Source: Reyranella aquatilis (GTDB lineage: Bacteria; Pseudomonadota; Alphaproteobacteria; Reyranellales; Reyranellaceae). Taken from it: a stretch of DNA of 64,000 nt. Positions within the stretch are counted from its first letter, which is position 1, and every line of letters starts with the position of its first letter. The translations under genes were made by a program, and so were the position numbers. The stretch lies in the NCBI RefSeq assembly GCF_020880995.1, contig NZ_JAJISD010000007.1, forward strand, positions 248,001-312,000, in the 5' to 3' direction. The notes beneath the pieces are model-generated. The model was not told the DNA's origin. It did no database searches and saw only the letters and a list, made by a program, of their open reading frames with translations. Shown piece after piece: positions 16,474-28,377 of this stretch.

Positions 16474-17324
16474 TGATCGAAGGCGCGCTGTGGCGGCGAT
16501 GGGTCTTCTACAACATCCCGCTGATCCTGTTCGTGTTCGTCCTGCTGTTCCCGTTCTACTGGATGATCATCACGACCTTCCGGCCCGACGGCGAACTCTA
16601 CCGGCCGTGGAACGCGGTCAACTACATGCCGTTCTGGACGAACAATCCGACGATCGAGCACATCCTCTATCTGTTCGAGGAAACCAACTTCATGCGCTGG
16701 ATGCTGAACACGATGATGATCGCGTTCGTATCCACGATCATATCGCTGTTCTGCGGTGTCCTGGCCGGCTACGCGCTTGCCCGCCTCAACTTTCCCTATG
16801 CCGGAGGCCTCGGCACCGCGATCTTCGTCACCTACCTGGTGCCGCAGACGCTGCTGTTCATTCCGCTGGCGGAGATCATCCGCAACTTCCAGCTGGGCGA
16901 CACCCCATGGTCGCTGATCCTGACCTATCCGACTTTCCTCATCCCTTTCTGCACATGGCTGATGATGGGCTACTTCAAGGCCATCCCCAAGGAACTCGAG
17001 GAGTGTGCACGGATCGACGGCGCCTCGCGCTGGAAGGCGATGCTCTACATCGTCATTCCGGTCGCCGTGCCCGGCATCCTCTCGTCGGGCATCATCGCCT
17101 TCACCCTCTCGTGGAACGAATTCATCTACGCCCTCGTCTTCCTGTCCTCGCCGGACCAGAAGACGGTGCCGGTCGGCGTCACCTCGGAGCTGATCCGCGG
17201 CGACGTGTTCTTCTGGGGGCCGTTGATGGCCGGCGCCCTGCTGGGCTCGATCCCCGTCGCCATCGTCTACTCGTTCTTCGTTGAACACTACGTCTCGGGC
17301 CTCACCGGCTCGGTCAAGGGATAG
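16473..17324 (+). CDS. ABC transporter permease, MalG/UgpE-like
   Basis: 283 residues from ATG 16473-16475. Six helices, first at about 11-32 (IPLILFVFVLLFPFYWM). The EAA loop reads about LEECARIDGASRWKAMLYIVIP. It forms the sugar-type channel with the preceding permease; the ATPase follows six bases later. Confidence 0.92.
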   Translation: MIEGALWRRWVFYNIPLILFVFVLLFPFYWMIITTFRPDGELYRPWNAVNYMPFWTNNPTIEHILYLFEETNFMRWMLNTMMIAFVSTIISLFCGVLAGYALARLNFPYAGGLGTAIFVTYLVPQTLLFIPLAEIIRNFQLGDTPWSLILTYPTFLIPFCTWLMMGYFKAIPKELEECARIDGASRWKAMLYIVIPVAVPGILSSGIIAFTLSWNEFIYALVFLSSPDQKTVPVGVTSELIRGDVFFWGPLMAGALLGSIPVAIVYSFFVEHYVSGLTGSVKG

Positions 17325-17330
17325 CGCATC

Positions 17331-18422
<1,092 letters not shown>

Positions 18423-18557
18423 GCGACATCAGGTAACCCGTCGTTTCGGCCGGAACGCACGGCGCGCAGCAGAGAAACCTTCTGACTTGCCGGCTTCGGG
18501 CCGACAAAGGGCCGCTCCGCCTCGCCGCGCGAGGATTCGGTCGAGACGACGGTGGCT

Positions 18558-19412
18558 CTACGGCGCCGGCCCCACCCAGGACTCCAGCACGTCCCACTTG
18601 GCCTTGCGCTGTTCCTCGCGCGACTTCTTGAAGTCGTGGCCGAAGGGCGCGGTGTCGAACGAGCCGTAGGTCGGATTGGGCAGCATCAGCCATTGCCTGC
18701 CCCAATAACCCATGCCGGCTTCGAAGGCCTTCACGCGATCGGCCTCGCTGGTGCGATAGCGGTCGTCGAAGTCGCCGAAATTGTCGCCGATGTTCAGCAG
18801 GACCCGGTAGTCCTTCGCGATGACCGCGCGACGCGTGCCCTTGGCGCCAGTCCAGTCGGGCCGCTCGCCCTGCATCAGGAAGGTATCGACGTTCCCGCCC
18901 ATCGGAAAGCCGAGCCGCTGCATGTTCTCGCGCGTGTCCTTCTCGGTCTCGGCGCCGCGGTTGGTGACGTAGAACACCTTCACGCCCTTCGAGTCGGCGT
19001 ACTTCGTGAACTCGACCGCGCCCGGAATCGCGGTCGAGACCTGCGCCGCGCAGAACTGGTTCCAGCTCTTCGTGCTGAAGCTCTGGTTCGTCCGCATCAT
19101 CCAGACCTGGTACTTCGAATTGTCGAGCAGCGTCTCGTCGACATCCAGCACCACCGCCGGCGGCAGGTTCGCGAAATCGCCCGTCTGCTCGGCCGGCGCC
19201 GCCGTCCACGACTTGTCGGCCAGCGCTTCGTCGAGCCGGATCCGCGCGAGGGCGAACACGGTGAGCGCATTGGCCTTGTATTCGACGGCGCGCTGCGTCC
19301 ACAGCGTCGCCAGCAGCAGGTCGCTGGCGGGCGGCGTCTCCTGGGCGCGCGCGGCGCCGCCCGATATGGACGCAAGCAGAAAACCGAGGATCAGAGCCTT
19401 GCGCATTCTCAT
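18558..19412 (-). CDS. Exported class C (HAD) acid phosphatase / 5'-nucleotidase
   Basis: 284 residues from ATG 19410-19412, which overlaps the adenosine deaminase stop (ATGA) and has GGAAGG at good spacing. Signal peptide about 1-24 (LILGFLLASISGGAARAQ) without a lipobox cysteine, so secreted rather than lipid-anchored. D90 and D92 in LDVDETLLDN are the nucleophile and acid/base; a NRGAETE thiol-free loop and GDNFGDFDD complete the HAD site. Relatives such as e(P4) remove phosphate from nucleoside monophosphates. Last gene of the nucleoside operon, so periplasmic dephosphorylation of nucleotides before import of the nucleoside is the natural role. Confidence 0.85.
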   Translation of the reverse strand: MRMRKALILGFLLASISGGAARAQETPPASDLLLATLWTQRAVEYKANALTVFALARIRLDEALADKSWTAAPAEQTGDFANLPPAVVLDVDETLLDNSKYQVWMMRTNQSFSTKSWNQFCAAQVSTAIPGAVEFTKYADSKGVKVFYVTNRGAETEKDTRENMQRLGFPMGGNVDTFLMQGERPDWTGAKGTRRAVIAKDYRVLLNIGDNFGDFDDRYRTSEADRVKAFEAGMGYWGRQWLMLPNPTYGSFDTAPFGHDFKKSREEQRKAKWDVLESWVGPAP

Positions 19413-20368
19413 GGCGACACCTTCCCAAGCAAACGCCGTTTCGTCGCGTCGTCGGCGAACGAGGCCTCGATGGTCGTGCGGGCGATGTCGCGCAGCGCCG
19501 GTTCGTCGAGACCGGAGAGGTCGTATTCGGTTCCAAGCGTGGTGTGGAAGAAGGGCGGGTCGTCGGAATTGAGCGTGACCCGGACGCCCGCCGCGATCAG
19601 GCGATGCAGCGGGTGCGACGCCCGGTCGGGATAGAGGCCCAGCGCCACGTTGCTGCCGGGGCAGACTTCGAGGACGATTCCGCGCCGCGCCAGCTCCTCC
19701 ATCAGGGCCGGATCGTCGGCCGAGCGCACGCCGTGCCCGATGCGGGTCACCGGCAGGTCGCGGATCGAGGCCCAGACGCTTTCCGGCCCCAGCACTTCGC
19801 CGGCATGGACGGTGCAGCCATAGCCGTTTTCGTGCGCATGCCGGTAGGCCGGCGCGAAATCGACGGGGTCGAACTTCGCCTCGTCGCCCCCCATGCCGAA
19901 GCCCACGACATAGGGATGCGGCTCGGCAATCATGGTGCGGACCATCGCGTCGGCCCGCTCCGGCCCGAGATGGCGGATGCAGATGATGATGATGCGGCCG
20001 ACGATCCCGAAATCCCGCTCGGCATCGTCGATACCCTCGACCAGCGCGGCCAGCCAGGCGGCGTAGGAGATGCCCAATGCGGCCGGCCGCTCCGGCGAGC
20101 AGAACATCTCGACATAGACCGCGCCCTCGCCCGCGGCGCCGGCCAGGTAGGTGTAGATCACGTCGCGAAAGTCGCGCGCCGTCTTCAGCGAAGTACAGAC
20201 GCGGTCGTAGGCCTGCAGGAAGCTCCAGAAATCCGTCAGGGCATAGTGGCCCTTCTCGTCGAACAGGTTCGGCGGGAGGGCTAGCCCGTTGCGCTCGGCC
20301 AGCGCGACGGCGAGCTTCGGCGGGATCGAGCCTTCGAGATGGCAGTGGATTTCGGCCTTGGGAATCAC
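19409..20368 (-). CDS. add: Adenosine deaminase family protein
   Basis: 319 residues from GTG 20366-20368, overlapping the previous stop as GTGA. Zinc ligands H8 and H10 in IHCHLEGS, catalytic HAGE, and NSDDPPFF with the last metal aspartate are present. It would turn adenosine (or deoxyadenosine) to inosine, a substrate of the phosphorylase encoded upstream. At this length adenine deaminase-like members are also possible; the operon favours the nucleoside. Confidence 0.85.
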   Translation of the reverse strand: MIPKAEIHCHLEGSIPPKLAVALAERNGLALPPNLFDEKGHYALTDFWSFLQAYDRVCTSLKTARDFRDVIYTYLAGAAGEGAVYVEMFCSPERPAALGISYAAWLAALVEGIDDAERDFGIVGRIIIICIRHLGPERADAMVRTMIAEPHPYVVGFGMGGDEAKFDPVDFAPAYRHAHENGYGCTVHAGEVLGPESVWASIRDLPVTRIGHGVRSADDPALMEELARRGIVLEVCPGSNVALGLYPDRASHPLHRLIAAGVRVTLNSDDPPFFHTTLGTEYDLSGLDEPALRDIARTTIEASFADDATKRRLLGKVSP

Positions 20369-21174
20369 GCAAAACCTCGGAGCGGCAGGTCGGGTCGTTG
20401 CAGCCAGTTGTCGCCGGGATATTCGGCACGGCCGTCGATCAGGTGCAAGCTGTAGGCCTGGCGCGGCCGTGGCGAGCGGTTGGCGGTGCTGGCATGGGGC
20501 AGCAGCCCGTGCAGCACGATCAGCGTACCGCGCCGCACTTCGAGCGCCACCGGCTCGACGGCCGGGAAGGGTGCCGGATCGAGGGTCCGGGTGACGAGTT
20601 CACTTCCTTCGTAACCGAACCACTGCCGCAACGGCCCGCGATGGGCTCCCGGCAGCGCGACGAGACAGCCATTGTCGCGATCGGCATCGTCGAGAGCGAT
20701 CCAGAACCCCGTGACGCTGGGCGGGTCCGTCCGCAGGAAGGTCGCGTCCTGATGCCAGCCGACCTCGGCGCCGACATGCGGATGCTTGAAGAGATACATC
20801 GACTGCAGGAGCAGCGGCCGTGCGAGGCCGAGCGCGCCTGCCAGCGCGGCCAGGCGCGGCTGGCGCGAGAAGCGGTCGAATACCGGATCGAGATCGTGCA
20901 GCGCATGGCCGATCTTGTTCAGCCGATCGGGCGCGCCCTCTTCGACGAAGAAGCGGATGGCCCCGCCGGACTCCCGGAAGTAGCGATCCCGCGCATGGGC
21001 CTGGTCCCGCGTCGAGAAGGCTGTAGGAGCGCCACCGGGATCGAACCTGGCGACCAGTTCGGCGGCGCGCGCCTTCAGCGCCTCGCACGCGGCGGCCGTC
21101 ACGAAGTCCGGCAGTACCGCGAAGCCGTCGCGCGCATAGGCATCGAGGTCGATCCCGATCCCGACGTCGGTCAC
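20365..21174 (-). CDS. PhyH-family Fe(II)/2-oxoglutarate dioxygenase in the nucleoside operon
   Basis: 269 residues from GTG 21172-21174 (GTGA overlap with deoA). The jelly-roll facial triad is visible: H141 and D143 in GWHQDATF, H227 in LLPHAST, with R238 a likely 2-oxoglutarate anchor before AYSLHLIDG. Family members hydroxylate very different small molecules. Position between thymidine phosphorylase and adenosine deaminase, with overlaps at both ends, argues that the substrate is a nucleoside, base or sugar fragment brought in by the importer. Substrate is not readable from the sequence. Confidence 0.85.
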   Translation of the reverse strand: MTDVGIGIDLDAYARDGFAVLPDFVTAAACEALKARAAELVARFDPGGAPTAFSTRDQAHARDRYFRESGGAIRFFVEEGAPDRLNKIGHALHDLDPVFDRFSRQPRLAALAGALGLARPLLLQSMYLFKHPHVGAEVGWHQDATFLRTDPPSVTGFWIALDDADRDNGCLVALPGAHRGPLRQWFGYEGSELVTRTLDPAPFPAVEPVALEVRRGTLIVLHGLLPHASTANRSPRPRQAYSLHLIDGRAEYPGDNWLQRPDLPLRGFA

Positions 21175-22499
21175 AGCGCAACCCGCTCCATGATCACGGA
21201 CCTGTCCAAAGGCGCGCGATCCTCGATGCGCACGGCGCGGCGCACCAGCGCGATCGCCTCGTCGGCGTCCGCGTCGCTGGCGGCATGGACGAGGCAGAGC
21301 GGGTCGCCGCTGCGCACTTCCTGGCCGACGGCCACGAAGCCGGTGAGGCCGACCGACGGATCGATGGCGTCGTCGGCATGGCGACGCCCGCCCCCCAGCG
21401 CCACGACCGCGATGCCGACCTCGCGCGCGTTCATGCCGGCGACATGACCCGGCCGTTCGGCGGTACAGGGCTTCACGACGGGGGCGCGGCCGAGATAGCG
21501 ATCGCTGTGTTCGAGGAAATCGCCGGGTCCGCCCAAGGCCGAGACCATGCGGGCAAAAACCTCCGCCGCGCGGCCGTCGGCCAGTGCGGCCTCAGCCTTG
21601 GTCCGGCCCTCGGTGATATCCGCTGCCAGACCGCCCAGCGTCAGCATCTCGGCCGCCAGCGCCATCGTCACCTCGTGCAGGCGCGGCTCGCGCGGGCCGC
21701 TGCCGGTGAGATAGGCCACCGTTTCGGCGACCTCGAGCGCGTTGCCGACCTCGCGGCCCAGCACGCAATCCATGTCGGTGATCAGCGCGACCGTCGGCAG
21801 TCCGGCCCGGTTCGCCACGTCGACGATGCTGCGCGCCAGATCGCGCGCCATGGGCTCGGTATCGCAGAAGGCGCCGGAGCCGCACTTCACGTCCATCACC
21901 AGGCCGTCGAGACCCTCGGCAACCTTCTTGCTGAGGATCGAACTCACCAGCAGCGGGATCGATTCGACGCTGCCGGTGACGTCGCGCGTCGCATAGAGAC
22001 GCCGGTCGGCCGGCGCGAGATCGTCGGTCTGCCCGATCACGGCGCAGCCGACCTCGCGCACGACCCTTCGGAAGGTCGCGATGTCGGGCTCGGTTTCGTA
22101 GCCCGATATGGCGGAGAGCTTGTCCAGCGTGCCGCCGGTATGGCCGAGGCCGCGACCGGAGATCATCGGCACGAACCCGCCGCAGGCCGCCACGATCGGG
22201 GCCAGCATCAGGCTCACCTTGTCGCCCACACCGCCGCTCGAATGCTTGTCGAGTACCGGCCCCGGCAGGTCGAGGTCGCGCCAGTCGAGCATCAGGCCCG
22301 AGCGCGCGAGGCCCAGGGTCAGGGCGACGCGCTCGGGCACCGTCATGCCGCGGAAGAACACCGTCATCGCAAAGGCGGCAACCTGGCCCTCGGTCAGGCT
22401 GCCGTCATGGATGCCGCGAACGACGAAGTCGATCTCCTCCGCGCTGAGCTCGTGGCCGTCGCGCTTACGGCGGATGATCTCCTGCGGCAGCAGGCTCAT
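21171..22499 (-). CDS. deoA: Thymidine phosphorylase
   Basis: 442 residues, the normal length. The N-terminal helical domain is followed by the phosphate/nucleoside site with [12 protein letters not shown] and the family signature around [15 protein letters not shown]. Converts thymidine or deoxyuridine plus phosphate to the base and deoxyribose 1-phosphate. ATG 22497-22499 overlaps the phosphorylase stop upstream (ATGA). Confidence 0.95.
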   Translation of the reverse strand: MSLLPQEIIRRKRDGHELSAEEIDFVVRGIHDGSLTEGQVAAFAMTVFFRGMTVPERVALTLGLARSGLMLDWRDLDLPGPVLDKHSSGGVGDKVSLMLAPIVAACGGFVPMISGRGLGHTGGTLDKLSAISGYETEPDIATFRRVVREVGCAVIGQTDDLAPADRRLYATRDVTGSVESIPLLVSSILSKKVAEGLDGLVMDVKCGSGAFCDTEPMARDLARSIVDVANRAGLPTVALITDMDCVLGREVGNALEVAETVAYLTGSGPREPRLHEVTMALAAEMLTLGGLAADITEGRTKAEAALADGRAAEVFARMVSALGGPGDFLEHSDRYLGRAPVVKPCTAERPGHVAGMNAREVGIAVVALGGGRRHADDAIDPSVGLTGFVAVGQEVRSGDPLCLVHAASDADADEAIALVRRAVRIEDRAPLDRSVIMERVAL

Positions 22500-23287
22500 G
22501 CGTAATGCTCCAGAAAGGTGCGCAACAGGAGACGTACCTTGCCCGCGGCGGCAGCCGCGACCGAGAGCGTCTGCTCGTGCGCCAGCACACCGGGTACCAG
22601 CCCGGCGGCATAATTCGTCATCAGCGACAGCGCCGCCACCTTCAGCCCGGCGTGGCGCGCCAGGATCGTCTCGGGCACCGTCGACATGCCCACCGCATCC
22701 GCGCCCAGCACACGGGCGGCGCGGATCTCGGCCGGCGTCTCGAAGCTCGGTCCGCTGAAGAAAATGTAGACGCCCTCGTGGCAGACGACGTTCGCGGCCT
22801 TGGCAGCCTCCAGCGCACGCGCGCGCAAGGCGGGATCGTAGGCATCGACCATGTCGACGAAGCGACTGTCGCCCGATCCCGAGCCGAACAGCGGGTTGGT
22901 GCCGGTGAAGTTGATGTGGTCGCTGATCGCCATCACCGATCCCGGCGGCATATCGAGCCGCAGGCTGCCGGCCGCATTGGTCTGCAGCAGCGTCTCGCAA
23001 CCGAGTTGCGCCATGGCGTCGATGGCGCCCTTCATCTCGTCGACCCGGCCACGCTCGTAGTAATGCGCCCGCCCCTGCAGCACCGCGACGGCTGTTGGCC
23101 CGACATGACCCAGCACCAGCCGGCCGGCATGGCCGCCGACCGTCGGCTGCGGAAAGCCCGGCAGGTCGGCATAGGGAATAATGGCGACCTCCCTCACCTC
23201 CTCGGCGAAGCCACCGAGTCCGGAGCCGAGAACGAGCGCGACCTTCGGCCGGAAGCCGGGCGCGGCGCGGGCGATGACGTCGCTCAT
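22496..23287 (-). CDS. punA: Purine nucleoside phosphorylase
   Basis: 263 residues from ATG 23285-23287 (ATGA overlap with cdd). The trimeric PNP pattern is clear: [11 protein letters not shown] phosphate loop, [30 protein letters not shown] and MSTVPE, with N in MTNYAAG at the purine site. It would cleave inosine and guanosine. The gene name is by family resemblance. Confidence 0.93.
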   Translation of the reverse strand: MSDVIARAAPGFRPKVALVLGSGLGGFAEEVREVAIIPYADLPGFPQPTVGGHAGRLVLGHVGPTAVAVLQGRAHYYERGRVDEMKGAIDAMAQLGCETLLQTNAAGSLRLDMPPGSVMAISDHINFTGTNPLFGSGSGDSRFVDMVDAYDPALRARALEAAKAANVVCHEGVYIFFSGPSFETPAEIRAARVLGADAVGMSTVPETILARHAGLKVAALSLMTNYAAGLVPGVLAHEQTLSVAAAAAGKVRLLLRTFLEHYA

Positions 23288-23679
23288 GGCTTCACGACAT
23301 GCTGGGGGCCGAAGGAGAGCGGCAGGAGTTGGCCCAGGGTCACCGTGCGATGCAGCCCGTCGGGGCCGCAGAGATGGACCGGCACGTCGTCGGCGGCAAA
23401 CTCGCGCAGCTTCTGGCGGCAGCCGCCGCAGGGCGTGATGACTTCGGGGCCGGGACCGACCACGACGCATTCGAGGATGCGCTTGTGGCCCGCCGCAACC
23501 AGCGCCGCGATGGCACCGGCTTCGGCGCAAAGCCCCTGCGGATAGGCCGCGTTCTCGACGTTGCAGCCGCCATGGATCGAACCGTCCTCGGCGCGCAGCG
23601 CGGCACCGACATGGAACTTCGAATAGGGCGCATGGGCGCGCAGCATCATGCGTTGCGCCAGATGGAGAAGGTCGTCCAA
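23284..23679 (-). CDS. cdd: Cytidine deaminase
   Basis: 131 residues, the length of the tetrameric enzymes. Zinc ligands and the catalytic glutamate are in GLCAEAGA and [17 protein letters not shown] is the substrate loop. The start is TTG 23677-23679, supported by AAGGAG seven bases upstream; an internal ATG pair would remove the first helix. It turns (deoxy)cytidine into (deoxy)uridine, feeding deoA and the pyrimidine branch. Confidence 0.93.
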   Translation of the reverse strand: MDDLLHLAQRMMLRAHAPYSKFHVGAALRAEDGSIHGGCNVENAAYPQGLCAEAGAIAALVAAGHKRILECVVVGPGPEVITPCGGCRQKLREFAADDVPVHLCGPDGLHRTVTLGQLLPLSFGPQHVVKP

Positions 23680-23680
23680 C

Positions 23681-24601
23681 TCAATGCTCCTTCTCGTAGG
23701 GCACGCCGGCCGCCTTCGGCGCGACCGTGCGGCCGATGAATCCGGCCAGCAGGAACAGGGTGAGAAGATAGGGCATGGCCTGTATCAGTTGCACCGGCAC
23801 TTCGCCGATGCCGGGCAGCTTGACGCCCTGCAGTCGGATGGCGATGGCATCGAGCAGACCGAAGGCCAGGCAGGCGCCGAACGCAGGGAATGGCCGCCAG
23901 CGCCCGAAGATGATGGCGGCCAGGGCGATGAACCCCTGCCCCGCCGTCATGTCGCGGCTGAAGCCGGCGTTCTGGGCGATCGAGAGATAGGCGCCCGCCA
24001 GCCCGGCGAACAGGCCGCACAGCAGCACCGCGCGGTAGCGTAGCCAAGGGACGGAAATGCCCGCTGCATCGACCGCCAGCGGCATCTCGCCCACGGCACG
24101 CAGCCGCAGACCGAAGCGCGTGCGCTCGATCAGCCACCAGGTGACGGGCACCGAGAGCAGCGCGGCATAGACGATCACGTTGTCGCCCGCGACGGGAAAG
24201 AAGATCGGGTTGAGCCGCTCGCCTGCGCTGAGCGGTGGCGTCTGCCCGCCGCGCGCGAACCAGGCCGTGCCCAGCACGACGGTGAGGCCCATCGCCAGGA
24301 TGTTGAGCGCGATGCCGCTCACCACCTGGTTGCCGCGATGGGTGATGCAGGCAAAGCCGTGCAGCAGGGCGAGCGCCTCGGCCGCGATGATCGCCGCACC
24401 GACCCCCATCCAGGCCGAATCGGTGACGGCTGCCGTGGCAGCCGCGAAGAAGGCCGCCATCAGCATCTTGCCTTCGAGGCCCACGTCGATGATGCCGCTC
24501 TTCTCCGAGAACAGCCCACCCATGGCGCAGAGCACCAACGGCGTCGCCACGCGCAGGGTGGCGGCGAGCGTCGCGACGACGAGGGTAAACACCTCTTCCA
24601 T
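23681..24601 (-). CDS. Nucleoside ABC transporter permease (second)
   Basis: 306 residues, eight or so membrane helices, BPD_transp_2 family. LFSEKSGIIDVGLEGKMLM near the N-terminus is the typical motif of permeases that pair with BMP-family receptors. One base separates its start from the stop of the other permease. Forms the inner-membrane channel for nucleosides. Confidence 0.9.
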   Translation of the reverse strand: MEEVFTLVVATLAATLRVATPLVLCAMGGLFSEKSGIIDVGLEGKMLMAAFFAAATAAVTDSAWMGVGAAIIAAEALALLHGFACITHRGNQVVSGIALNILAMGLTVVLGTAWFARGGQTPPLSAGERLNPIFFPVAGDNVIVYAALLSVPVTWWLIERTRFGLRLRAVGEMPLAVDAAGISVPWLRYRAVLLCGLFAGLAGAYLSIAQNAGFSRDMTAGQGFIALAAIIFGRWRPFPAFGACLAFGLLDAIAIRLQGVKLPGIGEVPVQLIQAMPYLLTLFLLAGFIGRTVAPKAAGVPYEKEH

Positions 24602-24602
24602 C

Positions 24603-25696
24603 TCAGCCCTTCCGCGCGAACAGTGCCTGCAGCCAGGGCCGCGGCAGATGGACGAGCGCGCCCGAGAACAGGATCACGAGGCCCTGGATCACCACCACCA
24701 TCTCGCGCGTGATCGCCGGGACTTCGAAGGCGAGTTCCGCGCCGCCCTGCTGCAGCGCGCCGAACAGCAGCGCCGCCAGCACGATGCCCAGCGGATGGCC
24801 GCGCCCCATGAGCGCGACCGCGATGCCGGTGAAGCCGTAGCCGGCGGCGAAATCGAGCACGAGCCGGTGATGCACACCCAGCAGTTCGTTGACCGCCACG
24901 CCGCCCGCCAGGGCGCCGGACAGGCACATGGCGAGCATCGTCATGCGCTTGAGGTTCGTCCCGGCATAGAGGGCGGCTTCCGGATTGTGCCCCATGGTGC
25001 GCAGCCCGTAGCCCCAGGGCGTATGCCACAGGAAGATCCAGACGCCCGCGCTGGAAAGCAGCGCCAGCAGGAGCGACAGGTTGAGCGGCGATCGCGCGAC
25101 CGCGATGCCGAACCATTGCAGCGCCGCCTGCATCGACGGCACCGCCGCGGACGCCTCGAAGCCGCGGCTCTGCGGCGTCATCGAGCCCGGTGCAATCAGC
25201 ACGTTGACCATCATGTAGACCATCAAGGCCGAGGCCACGAAGTTGAACATGATGGTGGTGATGACGATGTGGCTGCCGCGCCAGGCCTGCATCCAGGCGG
25301 GAATGGCCGCCCACGCCGCGCCGAAGGCCGCCGACGCGAGGATGGCCAGCGGGATCGTCAGCAGGCCCGGCAGATACCGGTCGAGCGCCAGAACGGCCAG
25401 CCCGCAGCCCAGCCCGCCGATATAGGCCTGGCCCTCGCCGCCGATGTTGAACAGGCCGGCATGGAAGGCGACCGCGACGGCGAGGCCGGTAAAGATGAAG
25501 TTGGTGGCGTAGTAGAGCGTGTAGCCGATCGATTCCGAGGAGCCCACGGCGCCCAGCACCAGCAGCTTCAGGGCCTGCAGCGGGTCGGCGCCGATCAGTT
25601 CCACGATCAGACCGACCAGCAGGAACGCCAGCGCGACGTTGACCAGCGGCATCAGGCCGATCTCGACCCAGCCGGGTAGCGGTCGGGGCGCCGTGC

Positions 25697-25700
<4 letters not shown>
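24603..25700 (-). CDS. Nucleoside ABC transporter permease (first)
   Basis: 365 residues with a first helix at about 14-36 and a FNIGGEGQAYIGG motif, the counterpart of the GLEGKM motif in the partner. ATG 25698-25700 overlaps the ATPase stop (ATGA). The long first periplasmic segment is usual for this partner of the pair. Confidence 0.9.
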
Positions 25701-27219
<1,519 letters not shown>

Positions 27220-27232
<13 letters not shown>

Positions 27233-28239
27233 GAATTGTTGCTCATGTAGTCGTGGACGACGATCTGGCCCGAGATGATTGCAGCCTTCGCCGCATCGAC
27301 CTTCGCCTTCATTTCCGGCGTGATGAGCTTTTCATTGTCCTTGTCGAGTGCCCAGTCGACGCCGGCTTCCTTGAGGCCGAGCACCTGCACGCCACCCTTC
27401 CACTGGTTGGCCTGCGCCGCCTTGAAGCTGTCATAGGCCGCGAGATCGACGCGCTTCAGCATCGAGGTCAGCATGTTGCCGGGATGGAGATGGTTCTGGT
27501 TGGAATCGACGCCGATGCCCAGCTTGCCGCGATCCTTGGCGGCCTGGAGGATGCCGAGCCCGGTGCTGCCGGCAGCGGCATAGACGACGTCGACGCCGCG
27601 GTCGAACTGGCCCTTGGCCAGCTCGGCGCCGCGGCCCGGATCGTTCCAGGCGGCAGGCGTGGTGCCGGTCATGTTGGTGATCAGCTCGGCATTCGGGTTG
27701 GCGTACTTGATGCCCTGCTCGAAGCCGCACTGGAAGCGGCGCACCAGCGGAATGTCCATTCCGCCCACGAAGCCGATCTTGCCGGTTTTCGAGGCCATGG
27801 CCGCCAGCATGCCGACCAGGAACGAGCCTTCCTGCTCCTTGAACACCACGGACTGGACGTTGGGCAGGTTCACCACGCTGTCGATCAGCGTGAAATGGAT
27901 GTTGGGGAATTCCTTGGCGACCTTCTCGAGCGCGACGGCCTGCGCGAAGCCGACCGCAATGATCGGATCCTGGCCGCGCTGGGCGAAGCGCCGCAGCGCC
28001 TGCTCGAACTGCGTCTCGTTGCTCGGCTCGAACTCGGCGACGGCGATGTTCGTCTCCTTCTTGAAGCGCTCGGCACCCTGCCAGACGCCCTCGTTGAAGG
28101 ACTTGTCGAACTTGCCGCCCGTGCTGAAGACGACGGCGGGCTTGATGGGCGCCGTCTGTGCCTGCGCGACGGCTGCGAGACCGGCGGCAGCCAGCACGGA
28201 GATCAGCGATCCGACCCAGCGATTCATTGCGATTCCCAT
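27220..28239 (-). CDS. BMP-family nucleoside-binding receptor
   Basis: 339 residues with a signal peptide (WVGSLISVLAAAGLAAVAQA, cut before QTAP). The mature part carries the BmpA/PnrA pattern: VVFSTGGKFDKSFNEGVWQG, FVGGMDIPLVRRFQCGFEQG and YAAAGSTGLG with the aromatic and acidic residues that hold the nucleoside. ATG 28237-28239 is used; ATG 28225-28227 is equally possible. First gene of the ten-gene operon; about 138 bases to the divergent dihydropyrimidinase gene hold both promoters. Confidence 0.9.
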
Positions 28240-28377
28240 GTTGTTGCCCCGAGTTTGGACCGGGGCGCGTCCCGGGTCTAGGCGAAGAGGAAGTCCGGTT
28301 CGGCGGGCACGGGACTTGCTACACTCGGCCCTAAGCTGGCTCCGAAAGCCGGACTCCAAGCCGCCCCCGGAGGAACC

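Noticed and set aside
24180..25679. Long plus-strand open frame opposite the permease genes
   Set aside because: His/Arg/Gln-rich low-complexity translation without a start context; shadow of two membrane proteins.
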